A DNA stretch of 64,000 nt from Bog-756 sp963776225 (GTDB taxonomy: Bacteria; Actinomycetota; Acidimicrobiia; Acidimicrobiales; RAAP-2), in assembly GCA_963776225.1 (NCBI GenBank), contig CAVZLL010000003.1, positions 496,001 to 560,000 of the forward strand. Direction: 5' to 3'. A program made the translations under genes and the position numbers. The notes under the pieces were generated by a model. That model saw only the letters and a program-made list of their open reading frames with translations. It was not told the DNA's origin and made no database searches. Positions 52,764 through 61,538 of this stretch are shown here, one piece after another. Each line of letters begins with the position of its first letter. The first letter of the stretch is position 1.

Positions 52764-54353
52764 ATGAACGACGGCCGGGGTGAGGGGGAGTGCGAGACGC
52801 TGGTCGACGTGCTGCGCGCCGCGGCCTCCGTCCACGCCGGCGTGGAGGCGTATGTCGAGCCGGCGACCGCCGGCTCCCCGCGCCGGGCACTGACCTTCTC
52901 GGCATGGGACCGCGCCGCCGACATGGTGGCGGGTCTCTTCGCCCGGCACGGCGTGGGCCCCGGATCGGTGGTCTGCCTCGTCCTCCCCAGCTCGATCGAC
53001 TACATGGTCTGCTACGCGGCGGCAGCACGTCTCGGCGCGGTCACCTCCGGGATCAACCCGCGACTCGGTGCGGGCGAGGTCGGATCGATCCTGGCTCGCA
53101 CCCGGCCGGCGGTGCTGGTGGTGGACGACGGCGCGGCCGACCCCGGCGGCCCGGTCGGGACCGTGCTCGAGCGGTCGCGGGTGACTGCGGGCGGGTCGGA
53201 GTCGCCGCTCGTCCTGCCGAGCGTGGCGGCGACCGATCCGGTGGCGGTGGTCTGGACCAGTGGCACGACCGGGCTGCCCAAGGGTGCGGTGTTCGACCAT
53301 CGTTGCCTGCGCGCGGTGGCCGAAGGGACCGACGTCCTCTCCGCTCCCGGCGACCGGCGCCTCTCGCCGCTGCCGTTCGCCCATGTCGGCTCGATGACCA
53401 GGATCTGGGACGAGGCGGTCCACGGCATCACGACGGTCATCACCCCGACTCCCTGGCGGGCTGCGGATGCGATCTCGGTGATGGAGGCCGAACGGATCAC
53501 CGTCGCCCAGGGGGTCCCGACCCAGTGGGCGCTCGTGCTCGCCGATCCGCTGTTCGCGACCGCCGACCTCTCCTCCCTGCGGGTCGCAGGCACCGGTGCC
53601 TCACGGGTCCCGGCCGAGCTGGTGGTGGCCATGCGGTCGGCGCTCGGGGTTCCGGTGGTGGTGCGCTACACCTCGACCGAGGCGTCGCTCGGGACCGGCA
53701 CCGTGCCCGGCGATCCCACCGACGCGGTGGCTTCCACGGTCGGCCGTCCGGTGCCCGGGGTCGCCCTCTCGATCGTCGGCGAGGACGGGACGCCGGTCCC
53801 CACCGGCGAGGTCGGCCGGGTACGGTTGCGCTCCGAGGCGGTCATGCGCGGCTACTGGGGCGGTCCACCGCGCGGTCCCGGGTCCGACGGGGTGGTCTAC
53901 GACCGGGCGGCGACCGAAGCGGTACTGGCTCCGGACGGATGGCTGACCACCGGCGATCTCGGCCGGGTCGACGGCGAGGGTCGGCTCCACCTGGCCGGGC
54001 GGGTCGACGACCTCTACATCCGCGGCGGCTACAACGTCTACCCGGCCGAGGTCGAGGGTGTCCTGGGCGAGGTACGCGGTGTCGAGGAGGTCGCCGTGGT
54101 GGGGGCGCCCGACCCGGTGCTCGGGGAGGTGGGGGTGGTGTTCGTGGTGCCTGCCGCCGGCACCGCTCCCGATGCCGGGGACCTGCTGACCGCGCTGCGC
54201 AGCGCGGCGCGGGCGAGGCTCGCCGACTACAAGGCACCCGATCGGCTGGTGGTGGTCGACCGACTTCCCCTGACCGCGATGATGAAGGTGGACAGGAGGG
54301 CACTGGCCGCCCGGGCCGCCCTCGAGACGAACGGAGCGAACGCAACACCATGA
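52764..54353 (+). CDS. AMP-dependent acyl-CoA ligase
   Basis: 529 aa from ATG 52764. The P-loop is WTSGTTGLPKGAV near residue 172, then VRYTSTEASLG, GWLTTGDLGRVDGEGRLHLA, DDLYIRGGYNVYPAEVE, and the lysine end TAMMKVDRRALAARA. VRYTSTEAS replaces the common YGLTE motif. It activates a carboxylic acid as CoA thioester. It is first in an overlapping four-gene operon with a protein of unknown function, a second ligase and an SDR. Confidence 0.88.
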   Translation: MNDGRGEGECETLVDVLRAAASVHAGVEAYVEPATAGSPRRALTFSAWDRAADMVAGLFARHGVGPGSVVCLVLPSSIDYMVCYAAAARLGAVTSGINPRLGAGEVGSILARTRPAVLVVDDGAADPGGPVGTVLERSRVTAGGSESPLVLPSVAATDPVAVVWTSGTTGLPKGAVFDHRCLRAVAEGTDVLSAPGDRRLSPLPFAHVGSMTRIWDEAVHGITTVITPTPWRAADAISVMEAERITVAQGVPTQWALVLADPLFATADLSSLRVAGTGASRVPAELVVAMRSALGVPVVVRYTSTEASLGTGTVPGDPTDAVASTVGRPVPGVALSIVGEDGTPVPTGEVGRVRLRSEAVMRGYWGGPPRGPGSDGVVYDRAATEAVLAPDGWLTTGDLGRVDGEGRLHLAGRVDDLYIRGGYNVYPAEVEGVLGEVRGVEEVAVVGAPDPVLGEVGVVFVVPAAGTAPDAGDLLTALRSAARARLADYKAPDRLVVVDRLPLTAMMKVDRRALAARAALETNGANATP

Positions 54354-55201
54354 CCGGCAGATCGATCCCCGCCCAGGGCGGGGTCACCGACGATCCCATC
54401 CGGATCGGCACCATGCTCTACACGCTCGTCGAGCCCCACCGGGGGCACGAGGTGGCGTACAACCGCTGGTACGAGCGGGACCACTTCTACGCGGGGTGCC
54501 AGATCGGGGCCTACAACTTCGCGGGTGCTCGCTTCGTCGCCACCGCGGCGATGAAGGAGCTCCGCATCCCGCGTGGCGGTGACGACGGGCCGTCGCCGCT
54601 GGTGGCCGACCCCCAGACCGGCAGCTACCTCGGGATCTACTACGTGCTCGACGGGCACCACGACGAATGGAACCGGTGGGCGGTCGACCAGGTCAACGTG
54701 CTCCATGCCGCGGGCCGCATGTTCGAGCACCGGGACCACATCCACACCGGCCTCTACCGCTTCGAGTGGGAGCACCGGCGCGACGCCGACGGGATCCCGG
54801 CGGAGCTCACCCTCGACCATCGGTTCGCCGGGATGGTCTCGGTTTTCGTCGAGCCGGAGCAGGGGGTGACCGGTCGCCAGATCGGGAGCTGGTACCGCGA
54901 GACCTTGCTCCCCTCGGTGCTCCCCGGCTCCTCGGTTGCCGGCGTGCTCGGGTTCAGCCCGCTGCCGCTGCTCGCCGACGCCCCGGGCGACGTGCCCCGC
55001 GGCGAGAGCCTCGACGAGCGGGTGCTCCTGCTCTGCTTCACCGACCGGGACCCGACCGGCGCATGGGGGCAGGTCTTCGCCGGACAGGACGCCGCACTCG
55101 CGTCGGCCGGACTCGGCCGGGTCGTCTGGGCCTCCCCGTTCGTCGGCACCGTTCCGGGGACCGACACCTATGCCGATCAGCTGTGGGCGGCACCGGCGTG
55201 A
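54350..55201 (+). CDS. Unknown protein between two CoA ligases (EthD-like double fold?)
   Basis: 283 aa from ATG 54350, overlapping the ligase stop. No family was firmly recognised. Two halves look alike: VEPHRGHEVAYNRWYERDHF near residue 25 and VEPEQGVTGRQIGSWYRETL near 165, each a beta strand followed by a Trp-Tyr helix, as in dimeric alpha/beta-barrel (EthD/stress-responsive) folds. No signal peptide, membrane helix or Cys motif is visible. Its ATGA/GTGA overlaps with the two ligases suggest it handles the same acid or CoA ester. Confidence 0.75.
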   Translation: MTGRSIPAQGGVTDDPIRIGTMLYTLVEPHRGHEVAYNRWYERDHFYAGCQIGAYNFAGARFVATAAMKELRIPRGGDDGPSPLVADPQTGSYLGIYYVLDGHHDEWNRWAVDQVNVLHAAGRMFEHRDHIHTGLYRFEWEHRRDADGIPAELTLDHRFAGMVSVFVEPEQGVTGRQIGSWYRETLLPSVLPGSSVAGVLGFSPLPLLADAPGDVPRGESLDERVLLLCFTDRDPTGAWGQVFAGQDAALASAGLGRVVWASPFVGTVPGTDTYADQLWAAPA

Positions 55202-56841
55202 GCGTCGACCTCATCGACAGCATGGCCCGGCGGGCGGCGGACCGCGGATGGGTGTGGGCGCCCAGCCTGTGGGGGCTGGTCGAGGCCCGGGCCGCGGCCA
55301 CTCCGGGCGGAGTGCTCGCCCGCGAGGACACCGGGGACGTGCTCACCTTCACCGCCTACCGCGACGCCTGCCTGCGCGCTGCGGCCGGACTCCACGACCG
55401 GTGGGAAGTGGCCTCGGGAACCGCCGTGAGCTGGGAGCTCCCGACCTGGAACGAATCGCTGGTGCTGGTCGGGGCGCTGGCCCGTCTCGGCGCGCGCCAG
55501 AATCCGCTCATCCCGATCTACCGGGACCGCGAGGTCGGGTTCATCACCGACCAGAGTGGTGCCTCGCTCCTGGTGGTCCCCCCCGTCTACCGGGGATTCG
55601 ACTTCGAGGCCATGGCCCGAGGGATCGCCGCGCGCCGGCCGGGGCTCCAGGTCCTGGTCGCAGACCGGTCGCTTCCCGACGGGGATCCCGGGTCACTGCC
55701 CGCGGCGGAGCCGGCACCGCGACGGGCGGCGGACGCGCCGGTTCGCTGGCTCTTCTACACCTCGGGCACCACCGCCGACCCCAAAGGTGCCCCCCACACC
55801 GATCTCTCGGTGACCGCCTCGGCCCTGGCGATGGCCGAGTGCCTCGACATCCGGGCCGACGACGTCTCCGCCCTCGTGTTCCCCTTCACCCACATCGGGG
55901 GCATCGGGTGGCTCATCGCGTCCCTGCTGACCGGTTGCACCCTGCTCACCACCGAGACCTTCGACCCGGCAGCGACCCCCGCCTTCCTCGCCGCCAACCA
56001 GGTCACGCTGGCCGGGTCGGGCACCCCGTTCCACCTCGCCTACCTGGCCGCCCAGCGGGCCGGGCCGAGCGGGCCGCTCTTCCCGGCCATCCGCTCCTAT
56101 CCGGGGGGTGGGGCCCCGAAGCCGCCGCAGCTCCACTACGACCTCAAGGAGGAGATCGGAGGGGTGGGCATCGTCTCGGGCTACGGGCTCACCGAGGCAC
56201 CCATCGTGGTCATGGCCGGCACGGGCGACCCAGACGACAAGCTCGCCGCCACCGAGGGCCGCCCGACCCCCGGGGTCGAGCTCATCGTGGTCGCCCTCGA
56301 CGGGCGGAGGGCCGGGCCCGGCCAGGAGGGGGAGATCCGCCTCAAGGGGCCCCAGGTCATCCGCGGCTACCTCGACCCGTCCCTCGACGCCGAGGCATTC
56401 GACGAGGACGGGTACTTCCGGACGGGTGATCTCGGCGTGGTGGACGCCGACGGGTACGTGGCCATCACCGGGCGCCTCAAGGACGTGATCATCCGCAACG
56501 GCGAGAACATCTCGGCCAAGGAGGTCGAGGACCTGCTCTACTCCCATCCGTCGGTGGCCGACGTCGCGGTGATCGGCCTGCCCGACCCGAAGACCGGGGA
56601 GCGGGCCTGTGCGGTGGTCGCCGTCTCCGAGGGGGCCACCTTCGACGTGGCCACCATGGCCGCCTACCTCCGCGAGCAGGGGCTGCGGATCCAGGCCGTG
56701 CCCGAGCAGCTGGAGCTGGTCGACGCGGTCCCGCGCAACCCGGCGGGGAAGATCCTCAAGCACGCACTCCGCGAACGGTACGCGCCGACCGCGACACCGA
56801 CATCCACGACGACGCCCTCTGCGGCGAGGAGCAACCCATGA
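55198..56841 (+). CDS. Acyl-CoA ligase (cyclohexanecarboxylate/FadD-like)
   Basis: 547 aa from GTG 55198. Motifs: LFYTSGTTADPKGAPHT near residue 187, FPFTHIGGIGWLI, SGYGLTEAPIVV, GYFRTGDLGVVDADGYVAIT, RLKDVIIRNGENISAKEVED and the lysine end NPAGKILKHALRER. NGENISAKEVED is typical of the cyclohexanecarboxylate/medium-chain group. The C-terminal 17 residues are a Thr/Ser tail. It overlaps both neighbours (GTGA, ATGA), so it is fully coupled in the operon. Confidence 0.88.
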   Translation: MSVDLIDSMARRAADRGWVWAPSLWGLVEARAAATPGGVLAREDTGDVLTFTAYRDACLRAAAGLHDRWEVASGTAVSWELPTWNESLVLVGALARLGARQNPLIPIYRDREVGFITDQSGASLLVVPPVYRGFDFEAMARGIAARRPGLQVLVADRSLPDGDPGSLPAAEPAPRRAADAPVRWLFYTSGTTADPKGAPHTDLSVTASALAMAECLDIRADDVSALVFPFTHIGGIGWLIASLLTGCTLLTTETFDPAATPAFLAANQVTLAGSGTPFHLAYLAAQRAGPSGPLFPAIRSYPGGGAPKPPQLHYDLKEEIGGVGIVSGYGLTEAPIVVMAGTGDPDDKLAATEGRPTPGVELIVVALDGRRAGPGQEGEIRLKGPQVIRGYLDPSLDAEAFDEDGYFRTGDLGVVDADGYVAITGRLKDVIIRNGENISAKEVEDLLYSHPSVADVAVIGLPDPKTGERACAVVAVSEGATFDVATMAAYLREQGLRIQAVPEQLELVDAVPRNPAGKILKHALRERYAPTATPTSTTTPSAARSNP

Positions 56842-57668
56842 GCCCGATCCGGGGAGTCACCTTCGGCAGAGGGGGCGACGAGCACGACGCCGCCGACGCC
56901 GCCATCCGCGAGTTCGTCGGTCGCCGGTTCGACGGGAAGGTGGCGGTCGTCACCGGCGCCGGCTCGGGGATCGGCAGGGCGGTGGCCCAGCGCCTGGCCC
57001 GCGAGGGTGCCGCGGTGGCCGCCCTCGACGTCGACCCGGAGACGGTCGCCCTGACCGCGGCCGACATCGAGGCCGAGGGGGGACGGGCCGCCGCCCACCC
57101 CTGCGACGTGACCGCCGAATCCTCGGTGCAGGAGACGGTCGCGGCCGTCGCCGCACGCTTCGGGCCGCCGACGGTGGTCTGCAACGTGGCCGGGATCGGG
57201 GGGTTCTTCAATACCGCCGAGATGCCCCTCGAATCGTGGGAGCGGATCCTGGCGGTCAACCTCACCGGCCCCTTCCTGGTCTGCCGCGCCGCCCTGCCCC
57301 ACCTCATCGAGCACGGTGGTTCGATCGTGAACGTGGCCTCGAACACCGCGCTCATGGGTCAGGCCTATTCGGCCGCCTACTGCGCATCCAAGGCCGGTCT
57401 GCTCATGTTCACCAAGGCGCTCGCCGCGGAATTCCTCGGGAAGGGGGTCCGGGTCAACGTGGTGGCGCCGGGTGGGACGGACACGCCGCTGATGGGGGCG
57501 TTCACCCTGCCCGAAGGGGCGAATCCGAAGCAGCTCACCAAGATCATGACTCCGATGGGCTTCTCGACGCCGGCCGAGATCGCCGCCTCGATCGCCTTCC
57601 TCGCCTCGGACGAGTCGTCCTACACGACCGGTGCGGTGCTCTCGGTCGACGGTGGTCTGACCATCTGA
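56838..57668 (+). CDS. SDR-family oxidoreductase
   Basis: 276 aa from ATG 56838, overlapping the ligase stop. VAVVTGAGSGIGRAVAQRLA near residue 35, CNVAG, VNVASNTALMGQAYSAAYCASK (Ser, Tyr, Lys), and the C-terminal SSYTTGAVLSVDGGL show a classical complete SDR, with a 30-residue N-terminal extension. It probably oxidises a hydroxyl of the compound activated by the two ligases. It is last in the operon; the P450 follows after 120 bp with its own leader. Confidence 0.9.
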   Translation: MSPIRGVTFGRGGDEHDAADAAIREFVGRRFDGKVAVVTGAGSGIGRAVAQRLAREGAAVAALDVDPETVALTAADIEAEGGRAAAHPCDVTAESSVQETVAAVAARFGPPTVVCNVAGIGGFFNTAEMPLESWERILAVNLTGPFLVCRAALPHLIEHGGSIVNVASNTALMGQAYSAAYCASKAGLLMFTKALAAEFLGKGVRVNVVAPGGTDTPLMGAFTLPEGANPKQLTKIMTPMGFSTPAEIAASIAFLASDESSYTTGAVLSVDGGLTI

Positions 57669-57720
57669 CCCTCCGGGGCAGCGTCCGGGGTGCGGACGAT
57701 TCGACGTCGGTTCGCGGTCC

Positions 57721-57788
57721 CGTGCAACAATGCGACAGGAGGCGGCAGGTTGTCGCCCATCATCCCTTCGCAGGCGATGAGGTGAGCT
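57721..57788 (+). promoter_or_regulatory. Leader of first P450, duplicated before second P450
   Basis: These 68 bp align with 59003-59071 over most positions, starting CGTGCAACAATG and ending AGGCGA-GAGGTGA before the start codon. A GCGACA/TGTCGC inverted repeat is centred near 57743. The block probably contains the promoter or an operator; the GAGGTGA is the RBS. Confidence 0.55.
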
Positions 57789-58985
57789 GTGGGTGACGCC
57801 CGACCGGTCGAAGACTGGGCGACCGACTTCGATGTCATGGACCCCGCCTACGCGGCCGACCCCTTCCGCATCTGGGACGACCTCCGCCAGACGTGCCCGG
57901 TCGCCCATACCGCGCGCCGGGGGAGCACCTGGCTCCCGACCCGCTACCAGGACGTGGTCGACCTGGCCCACGACGTCGGGCACTTCAGCTCGTCCGACGT
58001 CCTCGTGGTCCCGATCGACGTTCCCGCGGACTCGATCCTGGCCTACGGCGTACCGCCCGTCTCCGCCGACCCGCCCCTGCACACCTGGACCCGGCGCCTG
58101 GTCCTGCCCTGGTTCTCCCACCGGAGGGTGGAGAGCTACGAACCGATGACCCGCGAGCTCTGTGCCGGACTGGTCGACGGGTTCGTCGCCGACGGTCACG
58201 TCGACGCGGCCGCCGACTACGCGCAGCAGATCCCGGTCCGGGTCATCGCCTCGATCCTCGGCGTGCCGGCATCGATGTCCGACACCTTCACCGGCTGGGT
58301 CCGTGACATGCTCGAGTTCGCCGACGACCCCGAGCGGCGTGAACGGGCCAGAGTGGATCTGATCACCTACTTCGTCGACGAGGTGGAGCGGCGGCGGGCG
58401 GATCCCGGTGACGACCTGCTCAGCGAACTGCTCCATTCCGAGATCGACGGCGAGCCGATCGAGGACGCCGTGGTGTACGGCGCGGCAGCCCTGGTCCTGG
58501 TGGCGGGGGTCGACACCACCTGGAGCGCGATCGGCTCCTCGCTCTGGCACCTCGCCACCCATGCCGACGACGCCAAGACCCTGGTGACCGATCCGGGAGC
58601 GATGTCGCTGGCCATCGAGGAGCTGTTGCGGGCGTACTCTCCGGTGACCATGGCCCGGGTGGTGACCGAGGACGTCGACTTCCGCGGGTGTCCGATGGCG
58701 GCCGGGGACAAGGTGCTGATGAACTTCCCGGCCGCCAACCGCGACCCCGAGGTGTTCCATCAGCCGGACCGGGTCATCCTGGACCGGACCCACAACCGCC
58801 ACGTGGCGTTCGGCTCGGGCATCCACCGCTGTGCGGGCTCGAACCTCGCCCGGATGGAGCTGCAGGTGGCCCTCGAGGAATGGCTCGCACGCATTCCTGA
58901 GTTCCGGTTGGCCGAGGGGGAGGAGGTGTCCTGGGCGGGGGGACAGGTCCGTGGGCCGCGCAGCGTCCCGGTGGTGTTCCCGTGA
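57789..58985 (+). CDS. Cytochrome P450 (first of pair)
   Basis: 398 aa from GTG 57789, soluble bacterial size. The I helix has LVAGVDTTWS (O2-activating Asp-Thr), the K helix EELLRAYSPV (ExxR), and the heme loop FGSGIHRCAGSNLARME (Cys thiolate). About three quarters of residues seem shared with the next P450, a recent tandem duplication. Sequence style is close to actinobacterial CYPs of steroid/terpene oxidation, but the substrate is not known. Electrons would come from the ferredoxin at 60271 and a reductase such as that at 17461. Confidence 0.93.
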   Translation: MGDARPVEDWATDFDVMDPAYAADPFRIWDDLRQTCPVAHTARRGSTWLPTRYQDVVDLAHDVGHFSSSDVLVVPIDVPADSILAYGVPPVSADPPLHTWTRRLVLPWFSHRRVESYEPMTRELCAGLVDGFVADGHVDAAADYAQQIPVRVIASILGVPASMSDTFTGWVRDMLEFADDPERRERARVDLITYFVDEVERRRADPGDDLLSELLHSEIDGEPIEDAVVYGAAALVLVAGVDTTWSAIGSSLWHLATHADDAKTLVTDPGAMSLAIEELLRAYSPVTMARVVTEDVDFRGCPMAAGDKVLMNFPAANRDPEVFHQPDRVILDRTHNRHVAFGSGIHRCAGSNLARMELQVALEEWLARIPEFRLAEGEEVSWAGGQVRGPRSVPVVFP

Positions 58986-59002
58986 GGAGGGGAGCACGGG
59001 CA

Positions 59003-59071
59003 CGTGCAACAATGGAACAGTGGGCGGCAATTTGTCGCTTGCCACTGCTCTCAGAGGCGACGAGGTGAACC
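59003..59071 (+). promoter_or_regulatory. Leader of second P450, copy of the first leader
   Basis: 69 bp in the gap between the two P450 genes, matching 57721-57788: CGTGCAACAATG, GGGCGGCA--TTGTCGC, and AGGCGA-GAGGTGA. Conservation outside the coding sequence shows the duplication included regulatory DNA and that the shared parts are kept. Confidence 0.55.
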
Positions 59072-60274
59072 ATGGGTGACGTCCGACCGGTCGAGCGCTG
59101 GGAGACCGACTTCGACATCATGGACCCGGCCTACGTGGCCGACCCCTTCCGCATCTGGGACGACCTCCGCCGGACCTGCCCGGTCGCCCACACCGACCGC
59201 CGGGGGAGCACCTGGCTCCCGACCCGCTACCAGGACGTGGTCGACCTGGCCCATGACATCGGGCACTTCAGCTCGCTCGACATCGTGGTCATCCCCTTCG
59301 AGGGCGAGGTCCCCGAGGACCCGATGCTGCCCTACGGCGTGCCGCCCATCTCCTCGGACCCGCCCCTGCACACCTGGACCCGTCGGCTCCTCCTGCCCTG
59401 GTTCTCCCACCGAAAGGTGGCGAGCTACGAACCGATGACCCGCGAGCTCTGCGCACGGTTGGTCGACGGGTTCCTCGGGGACGGCCGGGCAGACGCCGGC
59501 GTCGACTATGCGCAGCAGATCCCGGTCCGGGTCATCGCCGCGATCCTCGGTGTCCCGACCTCCCTGTCGGACACCTTCACCGAATGGGTGCGGGACGTGC
59601 TCGAGTTCGCCGACGACCCGGAACGACGCGAGCGCGGGACCCAGGCGTTGATCGCGTACTTCGTCGACGAGGTGGAGCGGCGGCGCACCGATCCCGGCGA
59701 CGACCTGCTCAGCGAGCTGCTCCACACTCAGATCGACGGTGGGCCGATCGAGGACGCGGTGGTGTACGGCGTGGCCGCCCTCACCCTGATCGCCGGAGTG
59801 GACACCACCTGGAGCGCGATCGGTTCCTCGCTCTGGCACCTCGCCACCCATCCCGACGACGCCAAGACCCTGGCGACCGATCCCGCGGCGATGCCGCTGG
59901 CCGTCGAGGAGCTGCTCCGGGCGTACTCTCCGGTGACCATGGCCCGGGTGGTGACCGAGGACGTCGAGTTCCGCGGGTGCCCGATGAAGCCGGGGGACAA
60001 GGTGCTGATGAACTTCCCGGCCGCCAACCGCGATCCCGAGGCGTTCGAGGAACCGGACCGGGTGGTGCTGGACCGGGCCCACAACCGCCACGTGGCCTTC
60101 GGCTCGGGGATCCACCGCTGTGCTGGGTCGAACCTGGCCCGGATGGAGCTCCGGGTGGCCCTCGAGGAATGGCTCGCACGCATCCCGGAGTTCCGGCTGG
60201 CCGAGGGTGCCGAGGTGACCTGGGCGGGGGGACAGGTCCGGGGTCCGCGCCAGGTGCCGGTGGTCTTCCCGTGA
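59072..60274 (+). CDS. Cytochrome P450 (second of pair)
   Basis: 400 aa from ATG 59072. It has the same hallmarks as its neighbour: LIAGVDTTWS, EELLRAYSPV and FGSGIHRCAGSNLARME. Differences cluster in residues about 70-90 (IVVIPFEGEVPEDPML against VLVVPIDVPADSIL), the B-C loop that lines the substrate pocket, suggesting a different substrate or position of attack. It overlaps the ferredoxin gene by GTGA, so the ferredoxin is its direct partner. Confidence 0.93.
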   Translation: MGDVRPVERWETDFDIMDPAYVADPFRIWDDLRRTCPVAHTDRRGSTWLPTRYQDVVDLAHDIGHFSSLDIVVIPFEGEVPEDPMLPYGVPPISSDPPLHTWTRRLLLPWFSHRKVASYEPMTRELCARLVDGFLGDGRADAGVDYAQQIPVRVIAAILGVPTSLSDTFTEWVRDVLEFADDPERRERGTQALIAYFVDEVERRRTDPGDDLLSELLHTQIDGGPIEDAVVYGVAALTLIAGVDTTWSAIGSSLWHLATHPDDAKTLATDPAAMPLAVEELLRAYSPVTMARVVTEDVEFRGCPMKPGDKVLMNFPAANRDPEAFEEPDRVVLDRAHNRHVAFGSGIHRCAGSNLARMELRVALEEWLARIPEFRLAEGAEVTWAGGQVRGPRQVPVVFP

Positions 60275-60468
60275 GGATCCGGGTCATCGAGGAGAAGTGC
60301 ACCGGCCACGCCCGCTGCTACGGCCTGGCGCCGGAGCTGTTCTCGGTGGACGACTACGGCCTCTCGTCGGTGGTCGGCGACGGCAGCGTCCCTCCCGAGC
60401 TCGAGGACAAGGCGCGGCTCGCCATCGCCAACTGTCCCGAGTTCGCCATCGAGCAGATCCCCGACTGA
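60271..60468 (+). CDS. [3Fe-4S] ferredoxin with His in the cluster motif
   Basis: 65 aa from GTG 60271. CTGHARC near residue 10 and CPEF near 55 give C-x2-H-x2-C ... CP: the second cysteine of the usual motif is His, as in some mycobacterial P450 ferredoxins with a [3Fe-4S] cluster. It is adjacent to and coupled with the P450, to which it passes electrons in the cytoplasm. Confidence 0.92.
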   Translation: MRIRVIEEKCTGHARCYGLAPELFSVDDYGLSSVVGDGSVPPELEDKARLAIANCPEFAIEQIPD

Positions 60469-60502
60469 GCCGCCCCCGAGCGGTACCGCGCAGGGAGGAC
60501 CG

Positions 60503-61510
60503 ATGCGCCTGGGAAACATGTACGGACCGGATGCGACCTTCGCCGGCGTGCCCGGGGCGGACCTCGACGACCCGGCCAGCTACGCGGATGCCGCCGCGGT
60601 CATCCTGGGGGCCCCCTTCGACGGCGGCACCAGCCACCGGCCGGGCTGTCGGTTCGGTCCCCAGGCGATCCGGTTCACCGACTACCTGCCGCACGACGGT
60701 GCGCGCCCGCACCTCGCGCTCGGTGTGGATCCGCTCACCGAGCTCCGCGTGGTCGACGCCGGCGACGTCGAGATGCCGTCCGGCGACACCGAGACCTCCC
60801 TGTCCCGCCTCGAGGCAGCCGTCGGCCTCATCGCCTCGAGCGGCGCGATCCCGGTCGTGCTGGGTGGCGACCACACCATCGCCTGGCCCGACGCCACCGC
60901 GGTGGCCCGGCAGATCGGCTGGGGCAGGGTCTCGATGGTCCATTTCGACGCGCACGCCGACACCGCCGACACCCAGTTCGGTTCGCTGGTCGGGCACGGC
61001 ACCCCGATGCGGCGCCTCATCGAGTCGGGCGCGGTGCGCGGGGACCGGTTCCTCCAGATCGGCCTGCGCGGCTACTGGCCGGACCCGGAGACCCTCGGCT
61101 GGATGGCCGGTCGAGGCATCCGCAGCTACGAGATGACCGAGGTGGTCGACCGCGGGCTGGACCCCTGCCTCACCGAGGCGTTCGCGATCGCCACCGACGA
61201 GTGTGACTCGGTCTTCCTCTCGGTCGATGTGGACGTGGTCGACCCCGGGTCGGCACCGGCGACCGGGACTCCCGAGCCGGGCGGGCTGAGCCCTCGGGAA
61301 CTGCTCGACGCGGTCCGTCGCACCGCCATGGAGCTCCCGGTCGGGGGGGTCGACATCGTGGAGCTCTCACCCCCGCACGACCACGCCGAGGTCACCGCCT
61401 TCCTCGCCAACCGCATCGTGCTGGAGGTGCTCTCCGGCATCGCCTGGAGGAGGGCGCGGGACGCCGGGCGCCCGGTCCGTCTCCCGACCGACCCGCTGCT
61501 CGACCGGTAG
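60503..61510 (+). CDS. Ureohydrolase (agmatinase/arginase family)
   Basis: 335 aa from ATG 60503, after GGGAGGA. Mn2+ ligands are in VVLGGDHTIAWP, MVHFDAHADTADTQFG and LSVDVDVVDPGSAPATGTPE, the full ureohydrolase set. It would cleave a guanidine to urea plus amine; agmatine, guanidinobutyrate or another guanidino acid is possible. The link with P450 catabolism is unclear; it may be a separate gene with its own start. Confidence 0.9.
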   Translation: MRLGNMYGPDATFAGVPGADLDDPASYADAAAVILGAPFDGGTSHRPGCRFGPQAIRFTDYLPHDGARPHLALGVDPLTELRVVDAGDVEMPSGDTETSLSRLEAAVGLIASSGAIPVVLGGDHTIAWPDATAVARQIGWGRVSMVHFDAHADTADTQFGSLVGHGTPMRRLIESGAVRGDRFLQIGLRGYWPDPETLGWMAGRGIRSYEMTEVVDRGLDPCLTEAFAIATDECDSVFLSVDVDVVDPGSAPATGTPEPGGLSPRELLDAVRRTAMELPVGGVDIVELSPPHDHAEVTAFLANRIVLEVLSGIAWRRARDAGRPVRLPTDPLLDR

Positions 61511-61538
61511 GGGCCGGTCCCCTCCGCGGGACCCGTCG

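Noticed and set aside
56664..59045. 793-codon minus-strand open frame over the SDR and first P450
   Set aside because: Antisense of two convincing enzymes with complete motifs; no RBS and no motif of its own.
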